64,000 nt of DNA, taken from Isoetes taiwanensis. Its lineage: Eukaryota; Streptophyta; Lycopodiopsida; Isoetales; Isoetaceae. The translations under genes were made by a program, and so were the position numbers. The DNA lies in NCBI GenBank assembly GCA_021234155.1, contig JAJEKV010000040.1, positions 7,186,438 to 7,250,437 on the forward strand. The letters run 5' to 3'. The notes beneath the pieces were generated by a model. It was given only the letters and a program-made list of their open reading frames with translations, was not told the DNA's origin and did not search any database. Shown here piece by piece: positions 11,068 through 22,554 of the stretch (its first letter is position 1; each line of letters starts with the position of its first letter).

Positions 11068-12985
11068 TTAAGTATTCATGTTATAAGTTCCACGCTCAAT
11101 ATGGTTCAATAGAATATAATTTGTTGCCCAACCAGACATCTCCATGATTCTGAGCAATTGTTGAACATTCATTGTAGCCAATAGCTTCCTTTTTTCTTGA
11201 AGTGAACTCCATCTAGACTTTGAGGGGTTACATGCAGCAGCTTCATTTCCAGATTCACTCCTGACATCTCTATTAGGCTCACATGCCATTTGCCGCAAGT
11301 AATTGGCCTGATAATTTACAGAGATTACCTTTCAGACTATGAAATGTGTTAGGTTTTAATTAAAAAACGTTGACAGTAATGTTACCTGCAAGGTGCCCAT
11401 AATAATATCTGACGAAGAGGAATCCTTGCGAAGCCAAAGGTACAAGCCAATCTGAAGTTCAAACACCATCAACATAAAACACTGTATAATCATGATTTCA
11501 TCCAAATATTTCCAGGTAGAAGAGTATACAGGCACATCTTTTAAGGACTTTGATGCAAGACGTGATAAATGCTCAAAATGAAGAAAATATCTCTGGTCTT
11601 CCCCCTGCTGCAGTAGGTCTGTCAAGTCTTCAAGCTTCTGTAGCTTTACATTTGGAGGGCCAATCCTTAGAGGCCATTGCCTGTTTCCTGCCATAAATAG
11701 ATGTCAATAGAAAATTTGGTAACTTGATTGAAAAGTTGTATGACATATACCTGAGAGACCAAGTAGTGACAAGCCTTCATCTTTGCTGACTTCTTCAAAG
11801 CTGGGAATAGTTCCGTTGGCAACCCATCTATCGATGATAATTTCCAGTCTCACCTGATCAGCACTAGCAAGATTTAGTCATGCATAGTTTAGAAATTGAA
11901 CTATTCTTAGCAGAATATATACATACTTTGTTTAATGTTTGGTAGTGTACATATTGAAGCTCCTTGTAGATTAAGGCCAGTTCCGTGGTACACAAGAAAG
12001 GAAAAAGACACAATGCTAACCTGCCAGTATCAGAGAAACTTCATCTCCTTCGCAGAAAGTAGGAAGTCCATTGGAAATCTACAATTAAGATGGAATAATA
12101 AAATGGTAAAGTTTGCACCTTGGATCGTGTTTGCAAAGCAAACTAATGCAGATAGACATGGCCAGACCAACATTATCTGCAGCAACAGCTTGTGCCTGAC
12201 ATAACAAGGAGCCATGAGAAGTATAAACTTTACGCTCATAATAATAAAAGATGCCATCAGCACATTTTACCTGACTTTTAGCTGAAATCTGTGCTAAGTT
12301 ATCCCCCAGAGCAAAACTTTTATGAATGGTGGACTGCAAGATGACAAAACCCTTAATGCTCAGAGTTCTTATACATCTTGCACTTAAATCTTCCAGTTAT
12401 AACTTACAGTTGTTGCCACATATGCAGCCAAGCTCATCGATTTCCCAATATTGGCAAGTGTGGCAAGGAGTAAAAAAACTTGAGGGAAAAATGGTGTCAG
12501 CATCTCCAGCCCAAGACTCATGCTATATAGCAAGGAAGTCAGAATTCTTACTTTCTGCAGGTCAAAAGACTAAGCACATCAAATATTTCCTAAGCATGAA
12601 GCAAATTGCTTTGACTATAAGTGAGATTGTGAACCTTAAGGTCTGAATCGAATATATGACCAAAATATGCTGCACATATAAGCCTGCCAAGACGACCTAG
12701 TCCATCTTTGAGAACCCAATTTAAGGCTGCAGCAGATGGAAGAGAACGAACTGCTCCAAATCCTAAAGCACGCAACATTGCCTGTCTCCATTTCCCACAA
12801 CCTTTCCAGAATTAACATCACTGGATTGTCCAGGACCCCAATATATCCTGTCAATAACGTATTAAAAGGTATCTAATCAAGATGCTTTAATAAAACATTT
12901 ATCACCCTTGCACCAGCACTAGCATCACCATTGACTGAGCCACAGGAAAGGCCATATCTTTCATTTGGAGAGACAGACGAGGCAT
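11068..12985 (-). CDS. RUS family (DUF647) protein, 5' part missing
   Basis: Members of the ROOT UV-B SENSITIVE family are conserved plant proteins linked to UV-B sensing, vitamin B6 homeostasis and auxin transport. Minus-strand exons, in order: about 12635-12785 (SAAALNWVLKDGLGRLGRLI), 12408-12554 (LGLEMLTPFFPQVFLLLATL), 12271-12333 (HKSFALGDNLAQISAKSQ), 12119-12195 (AADNVGLAMSICISLL), 11927 to about 12020 (YKELQYVHYQTLNK), 11751-11853 (RLEIIDRWVANGTIPSFEEV), 11536-11687 (WPLRIGPPNVKLQ), 11386-11451 (LYLWLRKDSSSSDI) and 11068-11307 (C-terminus, stop). Most junctions have GT..AG and matching phase, which strongly supports a real gene. A candidate earlier exon lies at 12899-12985. The order and sequence most resemble the RUS4 subgroup, tentatively. 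About 170 N-terminal residues are not found. The start of the first listed exon and the 5' side of the 11927 exon need a frame change, so it may be a pseudogene or contain base errors. Confidence 0.8.
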
Positions 12986-13449
12986 GAAGTCTGCATAAAA
13001 TGTGCTAATGTAGAGTAGCCTTGTAGGTTTTTAATATATCATAAAGAAAGCTCCTTGGCAGGATTAAGCATGTTATATCATCTTCTTACCTTTCTTCAGG
13101 TTTCGAATCCTATACTATGTGATTATGGTGTCACAGCGTAGATAGTTCCTCTACTAGCCAAGGAGTCTGTGGTTTAACTCCAGCCCTATATAATGGTAAT
13201 CCAATGATGGTTGCTTATTTTACTTAACCTCATGGGATTTCCACACGTTCTGCTTGCACGTTCTGTGGTTGTTTTCGAATTAGTGGCACATAGTTTTAGG
13301 GCCAAAAACACATGGGAAAACATGAAAGCCAGATCATAAACTTGAAATACAGAAGCAAAACAACACCAGCAAAACAGTAAATACCTGCGTAGCTTGAACA
13401 TGTAGAATAGAGCTTAAGACCCTGTGCAAAAACTTCCAGCGTATATAAC

Positions 13450-13640
13450 TCATATAGTTACACCGGACATTCTCTGGTGATGCAAGATGCTATCAAAGAC
13501 CCAATGAGCACGCTCCATGTTTCCACATGTGGCATACATATCCACGAGGATATTTGCTACGAAAATCTCCTGCTGGTGCCCATTCTTAAGGAACATCGAA
13601 AATGAAAATATCTGCCGTTTTTGGATCAAACTCACCTCCC
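13450..13640 (-). pseudogene. PPR protein fragment
   Basis: The minus strand encodes about 60 residues including EIFVANILVDMYATCGNMER and AHWVFDSI. This is the helix-turn-helix pattern of a pentatricopeptide repeat (family consensus F..N.LVDMYAKCG....A..VF). Only about one and a half repeats are present, without start, neighbouring repeats or E/DYW domain, so it is a stray fragment between the RUS gene and the next element. Confidence 0.7.
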
Positions 13641-13911
13641 TGCAGAATCGATGGGCTCTACTGTGACATAGATGGAGCCGGATTAATCCATTTTATAGTT
13701 CTCAGTTTTCGGCAAATTTAAATCAAGACTCTGCCTTGCAGCCCCAATGCTTCAATCCATTCCGCCATAGCCAAGCTTACGCACCTAGAGCTGCTCCTGC
13801 CGCAAACAAACTTCCGGACATTTCTCTCATGCATCCAAACTTCCGGTTAGCCGGTATGCACAGCAGCCGCCTGGCAACAGGGATGACCTAACATTTACAG
13901 CTTACAGCAGG

Positions 13912-14022
13912 TTTTTAGCAGTTTTTGGCATATTCTAGGTATATGCTAGCATATACCATGAATATGCCAAAAACCCACATAAACAAGGGATTGCCCCCCT
14001 AGGGGCAACCCAAAAAATCTCG
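13912..14022 (-). repeat. palindromic short repeat, copy 2
   Basis: GGCATATTCTAGGTATATGC / GCATATACCATGAATATGCC form an inverted repeat, followed by CCCACATAAACAAGGGATTG and the palindrome TTGCCCCCCTAGGGGCAAC. It is the same arrangement as at 10.49 kb and, inverted, at 22.56 kb. Here it abuts and interrupts the methyltransferase-like reading frame at about 14017. Confidence 0.65.
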
Positions 14023-16130
14023 TCCTCAAAAAAGTTATCCTTAATTTTAAACCCATATGGAATGTCTATGATGCACAAGGTGAAGTTTTCCTTGCCCACT
14101 AGCATTTGCAAGTTTGTGCAATCACCATGTACTACCTTGTACAAGCAGTCCTGGCCATAGGTTGTAAGCCTTCCATGCTCACCTTGGGAACTGCTTGAAG
14201 CAGCTTGCTTTCCTTGTTCGATGGCCTTGAGTTTTTTCCTTTCTTCCTTCGCCCTCTGTACTAGACTCAAAAAGCCTACTGGTAGTCCCTTCTTCTTGTT
14301 CTGTAAGAAGCTAGTAGTAAAGATGAAAAGTTAAGTCTTGTGCTGCAATAACTTACCCATCCGTTAAAATTGACAGCATGTTCTCTGATAATGTTATCAG
14401 CGGTACTAGCTGGGTACAAATGCCTCCACTGTTACCACTCTTGTAAGTCCACCTGCTTCATCAATTCAGACTGGCAGGTGATAATGTATTTTTTACTGCA
14501 TTTAAAATATCGACTTTAGTCTTAAACTTAACAAATCCGATCATGAAGATAAAGTGTCACTAGCATTTTGGCTTCTTTGTCTATTTCATCCAGTGTGAAT
14601 TCCTTGGCCACCACCTTTCTAATAGTCTTATGACTATTTCTTCGCTTTTCAGACCTTGTAACTGTGTCCAAGGTACAACACTCATGTGTTTTTGCTTTGC
14701 TTCAACATTCTTTTTAATTTTCTTGATAAAGCTATCCATTTATTCTTTTAGCTCTCCTTCAGGTTCTACACCTATTAACTACTGCCAAAAAAATTAACTT
14801 AATCACGAACTTAAATTAACTTAAAGCTATGACCTTAATTTAGACTCCAAGCAGTATAAATTTATACTTAAGATTAAGTGGTACAAATTTATACCGAACA
14901 AGCAGATGGTATAAATTTATACGAAGGATGTGAGCGAAAAAACTAAAAACGTGACTTCAGCGGTATAAATTTATATCGAGACTTCAAATGGTATAAATTT
15001 ATACAGAGGTAGCAAGCGGTATAAATTTGTACTAAGGATATAAATTTATACCGGAGAAGTAAGTGGTATGAATCCTAACAAAGGCATCCAACAGTATAAA
15101 TTTATACTAAGGTACTTTATGTGGTTTAAAAAGTACGCACAGGTTTTTATGCTATAAATTTATACTATGAAACAGAAGGAATATCTATTCATAGTAAAGA
15201 TTGAAAAACTTACTTTGTCGTCTCTGAAAGCCAGCTGAAAGTAATTATCATGTTGTTTTAGAGCCATGTGGGGCTTTTTGTCTGAGTCATAGCTTAAGCA
15301 ACACTCTGTGACACACGCTTTCCAAAGTTGCTATAGCTTATTTTTCTGCTTATTGAAATCTTCATCATGTTGATTCTCGGAGTCAACATGTTTTTTGTGC
15401 ATGAAGCATATTTTATCTATCAAGCTCATTTTCGTTCTGAAGTCATTGTCCATGTTTTGGCTAACTCCAATGACTTTGGCCTCTTCATCTATTAGTCCTA
15501 CATAATATGTGCTTCTACACTTCTCCACACTTCATTTCTGCTCTCTTTTTTTGACATCTCTTTTCTAATCTTGTAGCTATGTGTGCTAGCAAGAACATGG
15601 TATGTGTAATCTTCAAAATCAGTTTTTTTATAGTCTATTGGTTGCTGTATTTTTTTTTCCTGCTTATCATCACCACAAGAGGTGACACATGTATATGTGG
15701 ATTTCTCCTCATTCTTTGCTTCAAAATTCCCACATGTGCGCATAGAGTTTTCTAACTTAAATCACTCTAATGCCATCCTCGTTCTTTGGAGGCCTCTTGA
15801 TTGCACTAATGGAGAGCGATATTGTCTGCTTAAGGAGCTTGGTTTCATTCACCTTCTTCAAAATAGCACTAGACCTGTCAGATGGTTTTATAACTATATC
15901 AGCCTTGGGAGACTTCTGAAGAACCTGCGCGGACTCCTGTATAGTTAATGCCTTTGTGGTTCTTGACTTTTTTATGGTCTCTGCGTCTGTGGTTTAGTAG
16001 GTCTATCTTTTCTTTTACTGCTAGCTGGTACAACCTCTTCCTGACACGAGAATACCATATGCCCTTTACCATAGTTTTGGCATCGCAAGGAATAATGGAC
16101 GCCAGAATGTCTACAATGTCTTGCAGTTAG
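14018..16130 (-). pseudogene. unknown element gene with methyltransferase-like motif
   Basis: Several minus-strand blocks look like exons of one decayed gene: 15750-16130 (DIVDILASIIPCDAKTMVKG, RVRKRLYQLAV), 15340-15740 (SRNEVWRSVEAHIM, KMSLIDKICFMHKKH), 14560-14640 (EFTLDEIDKEAKMLVTLYLH), 14350-14460 (YPASTADNIIREHAVNFNGW) and 14018-14275 (LVQRAKEERKKLKAIEQGKQ, then VVHGDCTNLQ and LCIIDIPYGF). The last pair resembles the nucleotide-proximal and catalytic DPPY motifs of amino-methyltransferases (HGD...DxPYG), with Ile replacing the first Pro. I know no family with this full order. The blocks are split by non-coding stretches, one holding the 28-bp minisatellite, and by frameshifts. It may be a mobile-element gene or a decayed host gene; the enzyme class is inference from one motif. 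Confidence 0.4.
14850..15168 (+). repeat. 28-bp minisatellite built on palindrome GTATAAATTTATAC
   Basis: The 14-bp palindrome GTATAAATTTATAC, or a close variant, occurs at 14854, 14881, 14909, 14963, 14991, 15019, 15038, 15094 and 15152, with decayed units at 15066 and 15122. Spacing is 27-28 bp or twice that. Only the palindromic core is conserved; the 12-14 bp between cores differ freely. Confidence 0.85.
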
Positions 16131-16144
16131 CTAACTTATTCAGT

Positions 16145-16300
16145 GTAGAATAGAATAGAATAGTTTTTTTAACGTCCACGGAGACCAATAGGTCATGGGA
16201 CCCATACAATGGGCTAGTACAATCATTACTACTAGGATTAAAAAACCCCTGCCTCGAAAGGTAAAAAACCAGACAGAGGCAGAAAACAAAGAAAACAAAG
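16145..16300 (-). mobile_element. LINE 3' end, tail (TATTC)n
   Basis: GAATAGAATAGAATAG at 16148-16163, then TTTTTTTAACGTCCACGGAG and GGTCATGGGACCC, then AAAAAACCCCTGCC. This matches the LINE at 3205-3290 block for block, including its ACCCCCGCCCC segment. Its 5' limit is not clear. Confidence 0.65.
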
Positions 16301-16805
16301 TGATAGTAGTGAAGCATTGTACTTATCAAGGTTGCACCAAGAAAGGGAGAGAAAGGGATGCACACCGATATCTGAATACCCAAGCTCCTAAAAAAAAACA
16401 AAGGCAAAAATGAAATTGTAAGTATATGGGAAATAGGAAGAGACAAAAAAGCAACGAAGACCAAAAGTCTACGGCTTTTGCTACCTAGTGGCGTGATATT
16501 AAAACTACTATCTACCTAACTACCTACTACCTACCTATCTATTGAATGCCAACAGAATCAGATCTTTCAAAGTTGGATCATCTAATCCTCCTGGTAAGCA
16601 TCTGTAGAAAGCATATACTAGTTGAAACCGGTCTGGAAATGTGAGAATACAAGATATACAGAGGGACAATCAATGCTAATTAACTGCTCACGTTACCAAC
16701 CATACTAAATTATGCCATAGATTACAGCATAGCTAATTATGGCAAGTTGTGGGTCGGCGTCAGGTGTTGGTTAAGTGCTTAGTCAACATCTATGTGCTGA
16801 GTCAC
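16301..16805. other. no gene seen; could include copia LTR
   Basis: Includes a CTAC-rich run near 16501-16540 (CTACCTAACTACCTACTACC). As the copia RNase H remnant points this way, part of this stretch could be its 3' LTR, but no matching LTR was found. Confidence 0.3.
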
Positions 16806-16809
16806 CATC

Positions 16810-17335
16810 TCCATGCTCAACCTCCTCCTCCTCCTGGAGATGAGATCTGGAATCTATCAAGACTAATACCAAGTCAATGCCACTATACCAAGTCAATGCC
16901 ACGCAAATAGCTCGCAAGACAAAGGCTTGGTCAAGAGATCGACCCGTGTAGGAACATGCTCAATGTGAACCTATTTATCAGCCATAAGGTCCCTCACAAA
17001 ATGATAATGCTTGGGATTATGCTTAGACTTTGGATATCGAACTTCAGCAGAGCACCAATCAATGCCACCTTTGTTATCTATAAGCATCCTTGCTGGTCCA
17101 GAAGTGCATTGTCCAATGCTTGCAAGAAAGTCCTTTAAACCAATAATCTCATAGTTTGTGTAGTTGCTCCAACATACTCCACTTCAATGGAAGAAAGAGA
17201 TATATGTGCTTGTTTCTTGCTGATCCAAGCAATGGAAGCATCGGCAAGCGTAAAACAAATGCCAGGTGTAAACGTAGATTTGTCTATCATATTGCTAATG
17301 ATGAATCACAATATCTCAGCAATGAAAAGGTATCA
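16810..17335 (-). mobile_element. Ty1/copia RNase H remnant
   Basis: On the minus strand, 17280 to 16880 reads ADASIAWISKKQAHISLSSI, VEYVGATTQTMRLLVW, MLIDNKGGIDWCS, PKSKHNPKHYHFVRDLM and HIEHVPTRVDLLTKPL, across three small frameshifts. This is the end of copia pol: RNase H (SWxSKKQ..V..S..EAEY), then the K..HI.....F.R....G......I.T..Q.AD..TKPL tail. A purine tract (AGGAGGAGGAGGAGG) at about 16822-16840 is a candidate polypurine tract. The RT, integrase and gag are absent. Confidence 0.75.
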
Positions 17336-17371
17336 CTATTCCTGCAATATGTAAGGCCACAATCCCCTTAA

Positions 17372-18512
17372 GGCCCTTTTTCCACAGCAGCCTTATTTTA
17401 TGGCTGTCACATTTTTATAAGACACCCATTTGGGCTCCATGTCAGCACCATATCATTCCTAAAACATGTCCTGAAGAAATCGATTTTCCATTGCTTAAAA
17501 TATAAGACATCTACCATTAAGATATGACATATCTTATAATCTGGGTTTTCCACGACCATTTTCTAGACCTTGGAACAGAGACTTGCTATCGATCTGCAAT
17601 TCTTTTGCTTCACAACATTGACTGGTAAGAATCCAGGCCATAAAATCTTCGCAGAGAGATCCCGTTTTGTGGTAAATAGTAGTTTGACCAGAATTCGTTT
17701 GGAGAGTACAATGACAAGTTTTCATGCTTATCTCTGCTGCATATCTTGAACCCTGAAGCAAAATAGGGTCTCGAATTCGATTTTCAGATGCTTATCTCTG
17801 CTGCATATCCAAAATTTGATCGACCCATTTGATTTTTCTATTCCATTTGCTGCATGTTCTTATTGCAATCCCAGGATGAAATTTGGTAAGCGTTACACAG
17901 AGTCTTATGTGGAACGAGAGACCCGCTTATAGCTTAATGACTGTTCTTAGCATTACAAGAAGCTGTTCAAGAAGTGTGGGAATACGAATTTTTTTGAAGC
18001 AATCGACAGTGGTGGAAAGCATGCATTATTGGATGCATCTGATTTCCAGAAGAACGCACAGAAAGAAGAAATCAGTTGGTCGATTTTTAAACAAGAATGG
18101 AAGCTTGAATGACCACCGAAACAGGGCTTTACAGAGCATGAATCGAAGCTCGTACCTGCAGTGGGCTGTGGCAATATGATCTCTTTGATGTTCGCAGCTA
18201 TGGCAATCCGGCTGTGGCGTTAACGATTCCTAGACTCCCCTGCATTCCGGCGTTAACGATCAAGAGTCCAACCTTTTTTTGTGATACCCTAAATTCTTGG
18301 CGAAGACACCTTCTGATTGGATAGGATTGGATGTCTTATTTTATCTGGGGGGGGGTTGGGGGTTTCTTTGGAAGAAAATAAGACTCCACAATTGTACGGA
18401 ATGCTTATAAGACATGTCAAGTTGCAGTGGAAAAACCAGCTTGTCTTATATGCTTATGTGTCTCAATGATATCTTCATAAATATGAGACACTAGTGTTGT
18501 GGAAAAAGGGCC
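17372..18512 (+). mobile_element. Harbinger-like DNA transposon, 1.14 kb
   Basis: The left end GGCCCTTTTTCCACA and the right end TGTGGAAAAAGGGCC are perfect 15-bp inverted repeats. Each is flanked by TAA (17369-17371 and 18513-18515), the 3-bp target duplication typical of PIF/Harbinger. Subterminal stretches also pair loosely: CTTATAAT..GGGTTTTCCACG at 17530 and AGTGGAAAAACCAGCTTGTC at 18428. The internal 17.53-18.18 kb has coding-like phrases (KLFKKCGNTNFFEAIDSGGK on plus) that do not match a Harbinger transposase I know, so it is probably non-autonomous, perhaps with captured host sequence. TGCTTATCTCTGCTGCATATC is duplicated at 17726 and 17790. Confidence 0.75.
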
Positions 18513-18529
18513 TAAGTATCTGAAAATGT

Positions 18530-18802
18530 GCTTTTTTTTTTAGCAGGCTTGTCTAACCTCCACTACAATAATTGCTGTAACTCTAGCCTATCCACAATGT
18601 TTTTTTTAGCGGGCTTGTCTAACCTCCACTACAACAATTGCTGCAACTCTAGCCTATCCAGTGGCTTACCACTACAACAATTGTGGCTTACCACTACAAC
18701 AATTGCTGTAACTTTAGTCTATCCAGAATGTTTTTTTTAGCAGGCTTGTCTAACCTCCACTACAACAATTGCTGCAACTCTAGCCTATCCACGTGGCTTA
18801 CC
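18530..18802 (+). repeat. minisatellite, period about 68 bp
   Basis: TTTTTTTTAGCAGGCTTGTC plus CCACTACAACAATTGCTG and AACTCTAGCCTATCCA recurs at 18534, 18602 and 18731, with an extra short duplication of GTGGCTTACCACTACAACAA at 18662-18695. Three full copies and a partial one. Confidence 0.85.
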
Positions 18803-19320
18803 ACATCAGCTGAATTTTATTTGTGATATTGGATCATCCAATTTTCTAATCAAAATCTCACATTCCGAAGAGTGTATGTTCGAAGCTTTTGAGGCACTTA
18901 AGGCGACCTTTCACAACTGATTAAAATGGGAATGGTGTCTCTTACTCGCTCCCCAAATTCCACATTATTTTAATCCCGGCATCTCTTTTCCGAGTGATTT
19001 GTGCATCTGGATTTCTGTCGTTGCAGTCATGTTTGCTGGATTGCTATAAAAATTTTTCCCTAAAATTTTCTTACCCTTCACAAATCAAAATTGAGGAGAA
19101 GGTGCAGTCGGAATCCCTCTATTGCCTTCTTTTTTTTTCTGTTGCATCGGAATGCTTCTTGGAGGCAGATACTTCGAAGCCAGATTTGGCAGGCTAGGTT
19201 CTCGATTCATTTTTGTTTTTTTTCCTGCTTCTTTGATCCAGATACTTTGAGTTCTTTGTTTGGCAATTTCGATTTTTTGAACCAGATATTTGATGTCGGA
19301 TTTTGCCAATAGAAAAACAG
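18803..19320. other. no gene seen
   Basis: Mixed sequence, T-rich between 19125 and 19240, which could be a 5' leader or intron of the fragment that follows. Nothing else is supported. Confidence 0.3.
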
Positions 19321-19329
19321 TTAGTACCA

Positions 19330-19860
19330 GAGCCAGAGACGAGGAAAAGCGGATTCTTTTTTATGCTGGCATGCCTGTAAATACTTTGAGGTCCTTGACA
19401 AGGAAACCAAACAGTCTCTGCTGGATATTGGATGGACTCTTGAGAACTGCCAAGAGAAAGTAAAAAATGCTGTGAGGCAAGAGAAACAGGTATGGACTGC
19501 CTTAATCAGAGCTAAAGGAATTAAAGTTTCCTTCATTATCCTAGGATCAAACTATTATGGCAGGCTAGAAGTTGACTTCATGTGTAAATAATCCTAGAGC
19601 CAACTTTTGCTTCTTTAAGGCAAACCTATTGTCCTTTCTTGCACCAATAGAAATATGAACAAATGAAGGCACTATATGAAGGAGCAGCTTGATTTAGAAA
19701 TATTGAAAGAACGCCATGAAGAGGTGAGATCAAGTTAACAATTATGAAAAGCTTCATGTAGAAAAGAAGATCAAGAAGCTTGAGTTGCAAAAGAGGTAAT
19801 TAGAAGAGATGGAGCAGCATTGCTTAGAAGAGGAACTTATATTTTCTTGTTCCATGCAAT
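19330..19860 (+). pseudogene. coiled-coil protein fragment, two exons
   Basis: Exon one, about 19370-19490, encodes KYFEVLDKETKQSLLDIGW and CQEKVKNAVRQEKQ, ending at a GTATGG donor. Exon two starts after CAATAG at 19651, in matching phase (KYEQMKALYE). It is then broken by single-base shifts but continues as EEQLDLEILKERHEE, NYEKLHVEKKIKKLELQKR and EEMEQHCLEEEL. The heptad-rich, Lys/Glu-rich text is a coiled coil. The parent gene is not recognised. The breaks say it is not functional. Confidence 0.45.
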
Positions 19861-22550
19861 TTAAATTGCATAAGACAAGTTTCTCACCCAGTATGAGGCA
19901 ATCTGATGCCTAAAGCACTGAAAGAGAAAGAAAACTGCATGCCAAGTTGTCAGAAGAAGCAAGCAGAATGGTGCACCACAGGGTTACACGTTTACATGAG
20001 ATTATGAGATTGGCTATTTGCGCAATTGCGTTGAGCTAAAAATAGAGCCAGTATAGCGCCTAAGAGAATATGGGAGAATTAAAAGTTGCATGTTTAAAGC
20101 TACATTTATAGCTTTCCAAAGCACAAAAGACCTCTCATTCTCTTCAATCGCACCCACATCCAAGACCTTGTAATACTAAAAGGTATATTAGAAGTCGCGT
20201 GCTTTAACTGTGTTTATGTTCTGATGGCAAGTTTGTTGCATGCAGCTCCTAAATGAAGATGAGAACTGGGAACCATGAAGATTGGATGGATAGGCAGGAA
20301 AAAGTAAAGAGGAATGCTTGAAGAGAAGGATGCCGAATCTGCAAATGATGTAACTTGCTTTACTAGAGCTATATTAACCTGAGAATTATTTAATAGCTTT
20401 TGTATGCTTCTTTGCAGGAAGAATGGACAGTTTGTGTTTTACTTTTCAAGAAGCAGTAGGTGGTAGGGCATTATTGCCCTACGGTCATGCAATAAATGCA
20501 TGACATGTGCAATTGATATCTGGGAACACCAGAGTTTACAGCTACTGGCGATTTTTACAGCAGTTTTTTTCCATTTTCAGAGATGGTCTGATATCATGCA
20601 TTTGCAGTTGTTTTTGTGGGTTTTCTATGCAAAGCGGAGGCAACAACAATTGGCTCAAAGAGATGTTTTCTTTACGGTTAGTGGCTCTTGCATGCCATTT
20701 AAAATTCTGATAGGTTTCAGATGCTAATGTGCATTGCAGTATCGAGATATCAACAAACTCAAGTGATTACACAGTTTGAAAATATCTAGCCTAAAACGAT
20801 CATGTTTCATGGTCACAAACTTGATAGATAGGGAAAGCAAAAAAAACAATTTACGGAAAAAAATACTCCAAGCCTTAGGCTGCATGTGTTAGTCCTTGCT
20901 TTTGCTTTTGAAATTCATATGAAGGATGAGTCTCTACTAGAAATTTACATTGGTTGAGCATAGTTCATCTATTAACACAAGTGTTCGTCGCATGCATCTG
21001 TGCTTTGATTTACCCATGACAATTTATCATGATCACTGTTAGACAATTGGGGGGAGAGAGAGATAGGGAGATGGAAACCCCATATTGTCGGTCTTGCTAG
21101 ATACTAACAAGCTTCTTCTGCAGAGATAGACTTAATCACAGTCTAACAATTATGTTCTTCAATTACTTAGACATTTAAATCAATACATGTCTTACGTCTT
21201 AGCTTATGGAACCTCTGAATTATAAGAATGGTAATATGTATGCAATGCGGTTGCCCCATTGCTACCATCAGGTGTACTATGGCATAATGTAGCCAATAGG
21301 TTATCATTCATGGCATGATGTAATTGAAAGCCAGGTTGATTACTTAGAAGGAATTTCTGTAACTTTTAAATAATCAGGTTCATTACTTGTAAGGAAGTTA
21401 ATCAGGTTAACATGGCCATTAGGTTAGCATGCTAATTTCAAGTCTTTTTTTTTTAGTTCTCAGGTCTTAAAGTGGCCAGCTTGCCAAAATGCATAAGGCT
21501 CTTTATCATTTGTGTCACATTCTTCCATTTCTTTCTAGAGATTTGCAGCCTCTGATGTAGGTGTTATGACAGCTTTCCAAATTTCATAAGGCATGATTTT
21601 TGTGTCACATCTTCCTTTTCATTCTAGGGATTTGTAGTCTCTGATGCAGGTTGTTTGGTGATTTGTATTAGGAGGATGGGTTGTTGAGGATTCATGCCTA
21701 CAGCTCTTATAAATACTTAATCACAGGTAGAGATAATCTTTTGATCGTGGTTTGTGTGCATGCTTTTGAATTTCTGATGCAAAATTTGTTGTATCACTTA
21801 TTCAAAGTAGGATTTGTAAAACTTGCCAGACGTCGCTTATTCAAAGTAGGATGTGTATGTTGGTAGTGCACTTGCATTTCATATGCCTAGGCAACTTTTA
21901 AGTCATGGATGATAACTTGTACTCTTTGGAAGGATTTTGTGTTATTTGTACTTACATCTTTTGAATCTTGAATTTATAACCGCTGCATTCAATATGTTCT
22001 CTAGCTTCCATATCATCCACACATCTTGGCCCCATTCCCAGCTGCATTATGAAGCACATGATGAGGCTTCATGTTACACAGCAAAAGCATATATGGACAA
22101 GTACACATGCAGAAATTAGTTGGATGTTGTTAGTTCTCTGCATAGCAATATTTGTTGGTTTTAGAGACACTATTCAAATGTGTTTGTGGTATGCAATGAC
22201 CAACAATTATGCATATCATTTGTTTTATCAAGGGGTGTTGCAGGTACTGATGGTCATTTAATGAGTAGTGGACACATGACCACATAAAGCAACATCGTAT
22301 TGGAGAGGTATTCTAATCAAGCAGTCTCCTATAGATTAGCTATTCTGAAGGAGATTGTTTTGTTGGGGCATGAACTACGCCCTAAATTATGTAGGTATTA
22401 ATAATAGTTGGATCCTTTTTCTTCCTTCCATTTTATTATCAAAATTGTCCAATCAATATTAGAACATGTGGCCTTTTCTATTATCTATATCTAATTTTAT
22501 TATATTGCATAATGGTTGAATTATGGATTATCCCAGGTCCCAAGGTCTTT
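19861..22550. other. intron-like or intergenic, no gene seen
   Basis: Short duplications occur, for example GGGATTTGTAGTCTCTGATG at 21628 with a relative at 21538, and CTTATTCAAAGTAGGAT at 21798 and 21836. No exon or element could be identified. Confidence 0.35.
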
Positions 22551-22554
22551 ATAC

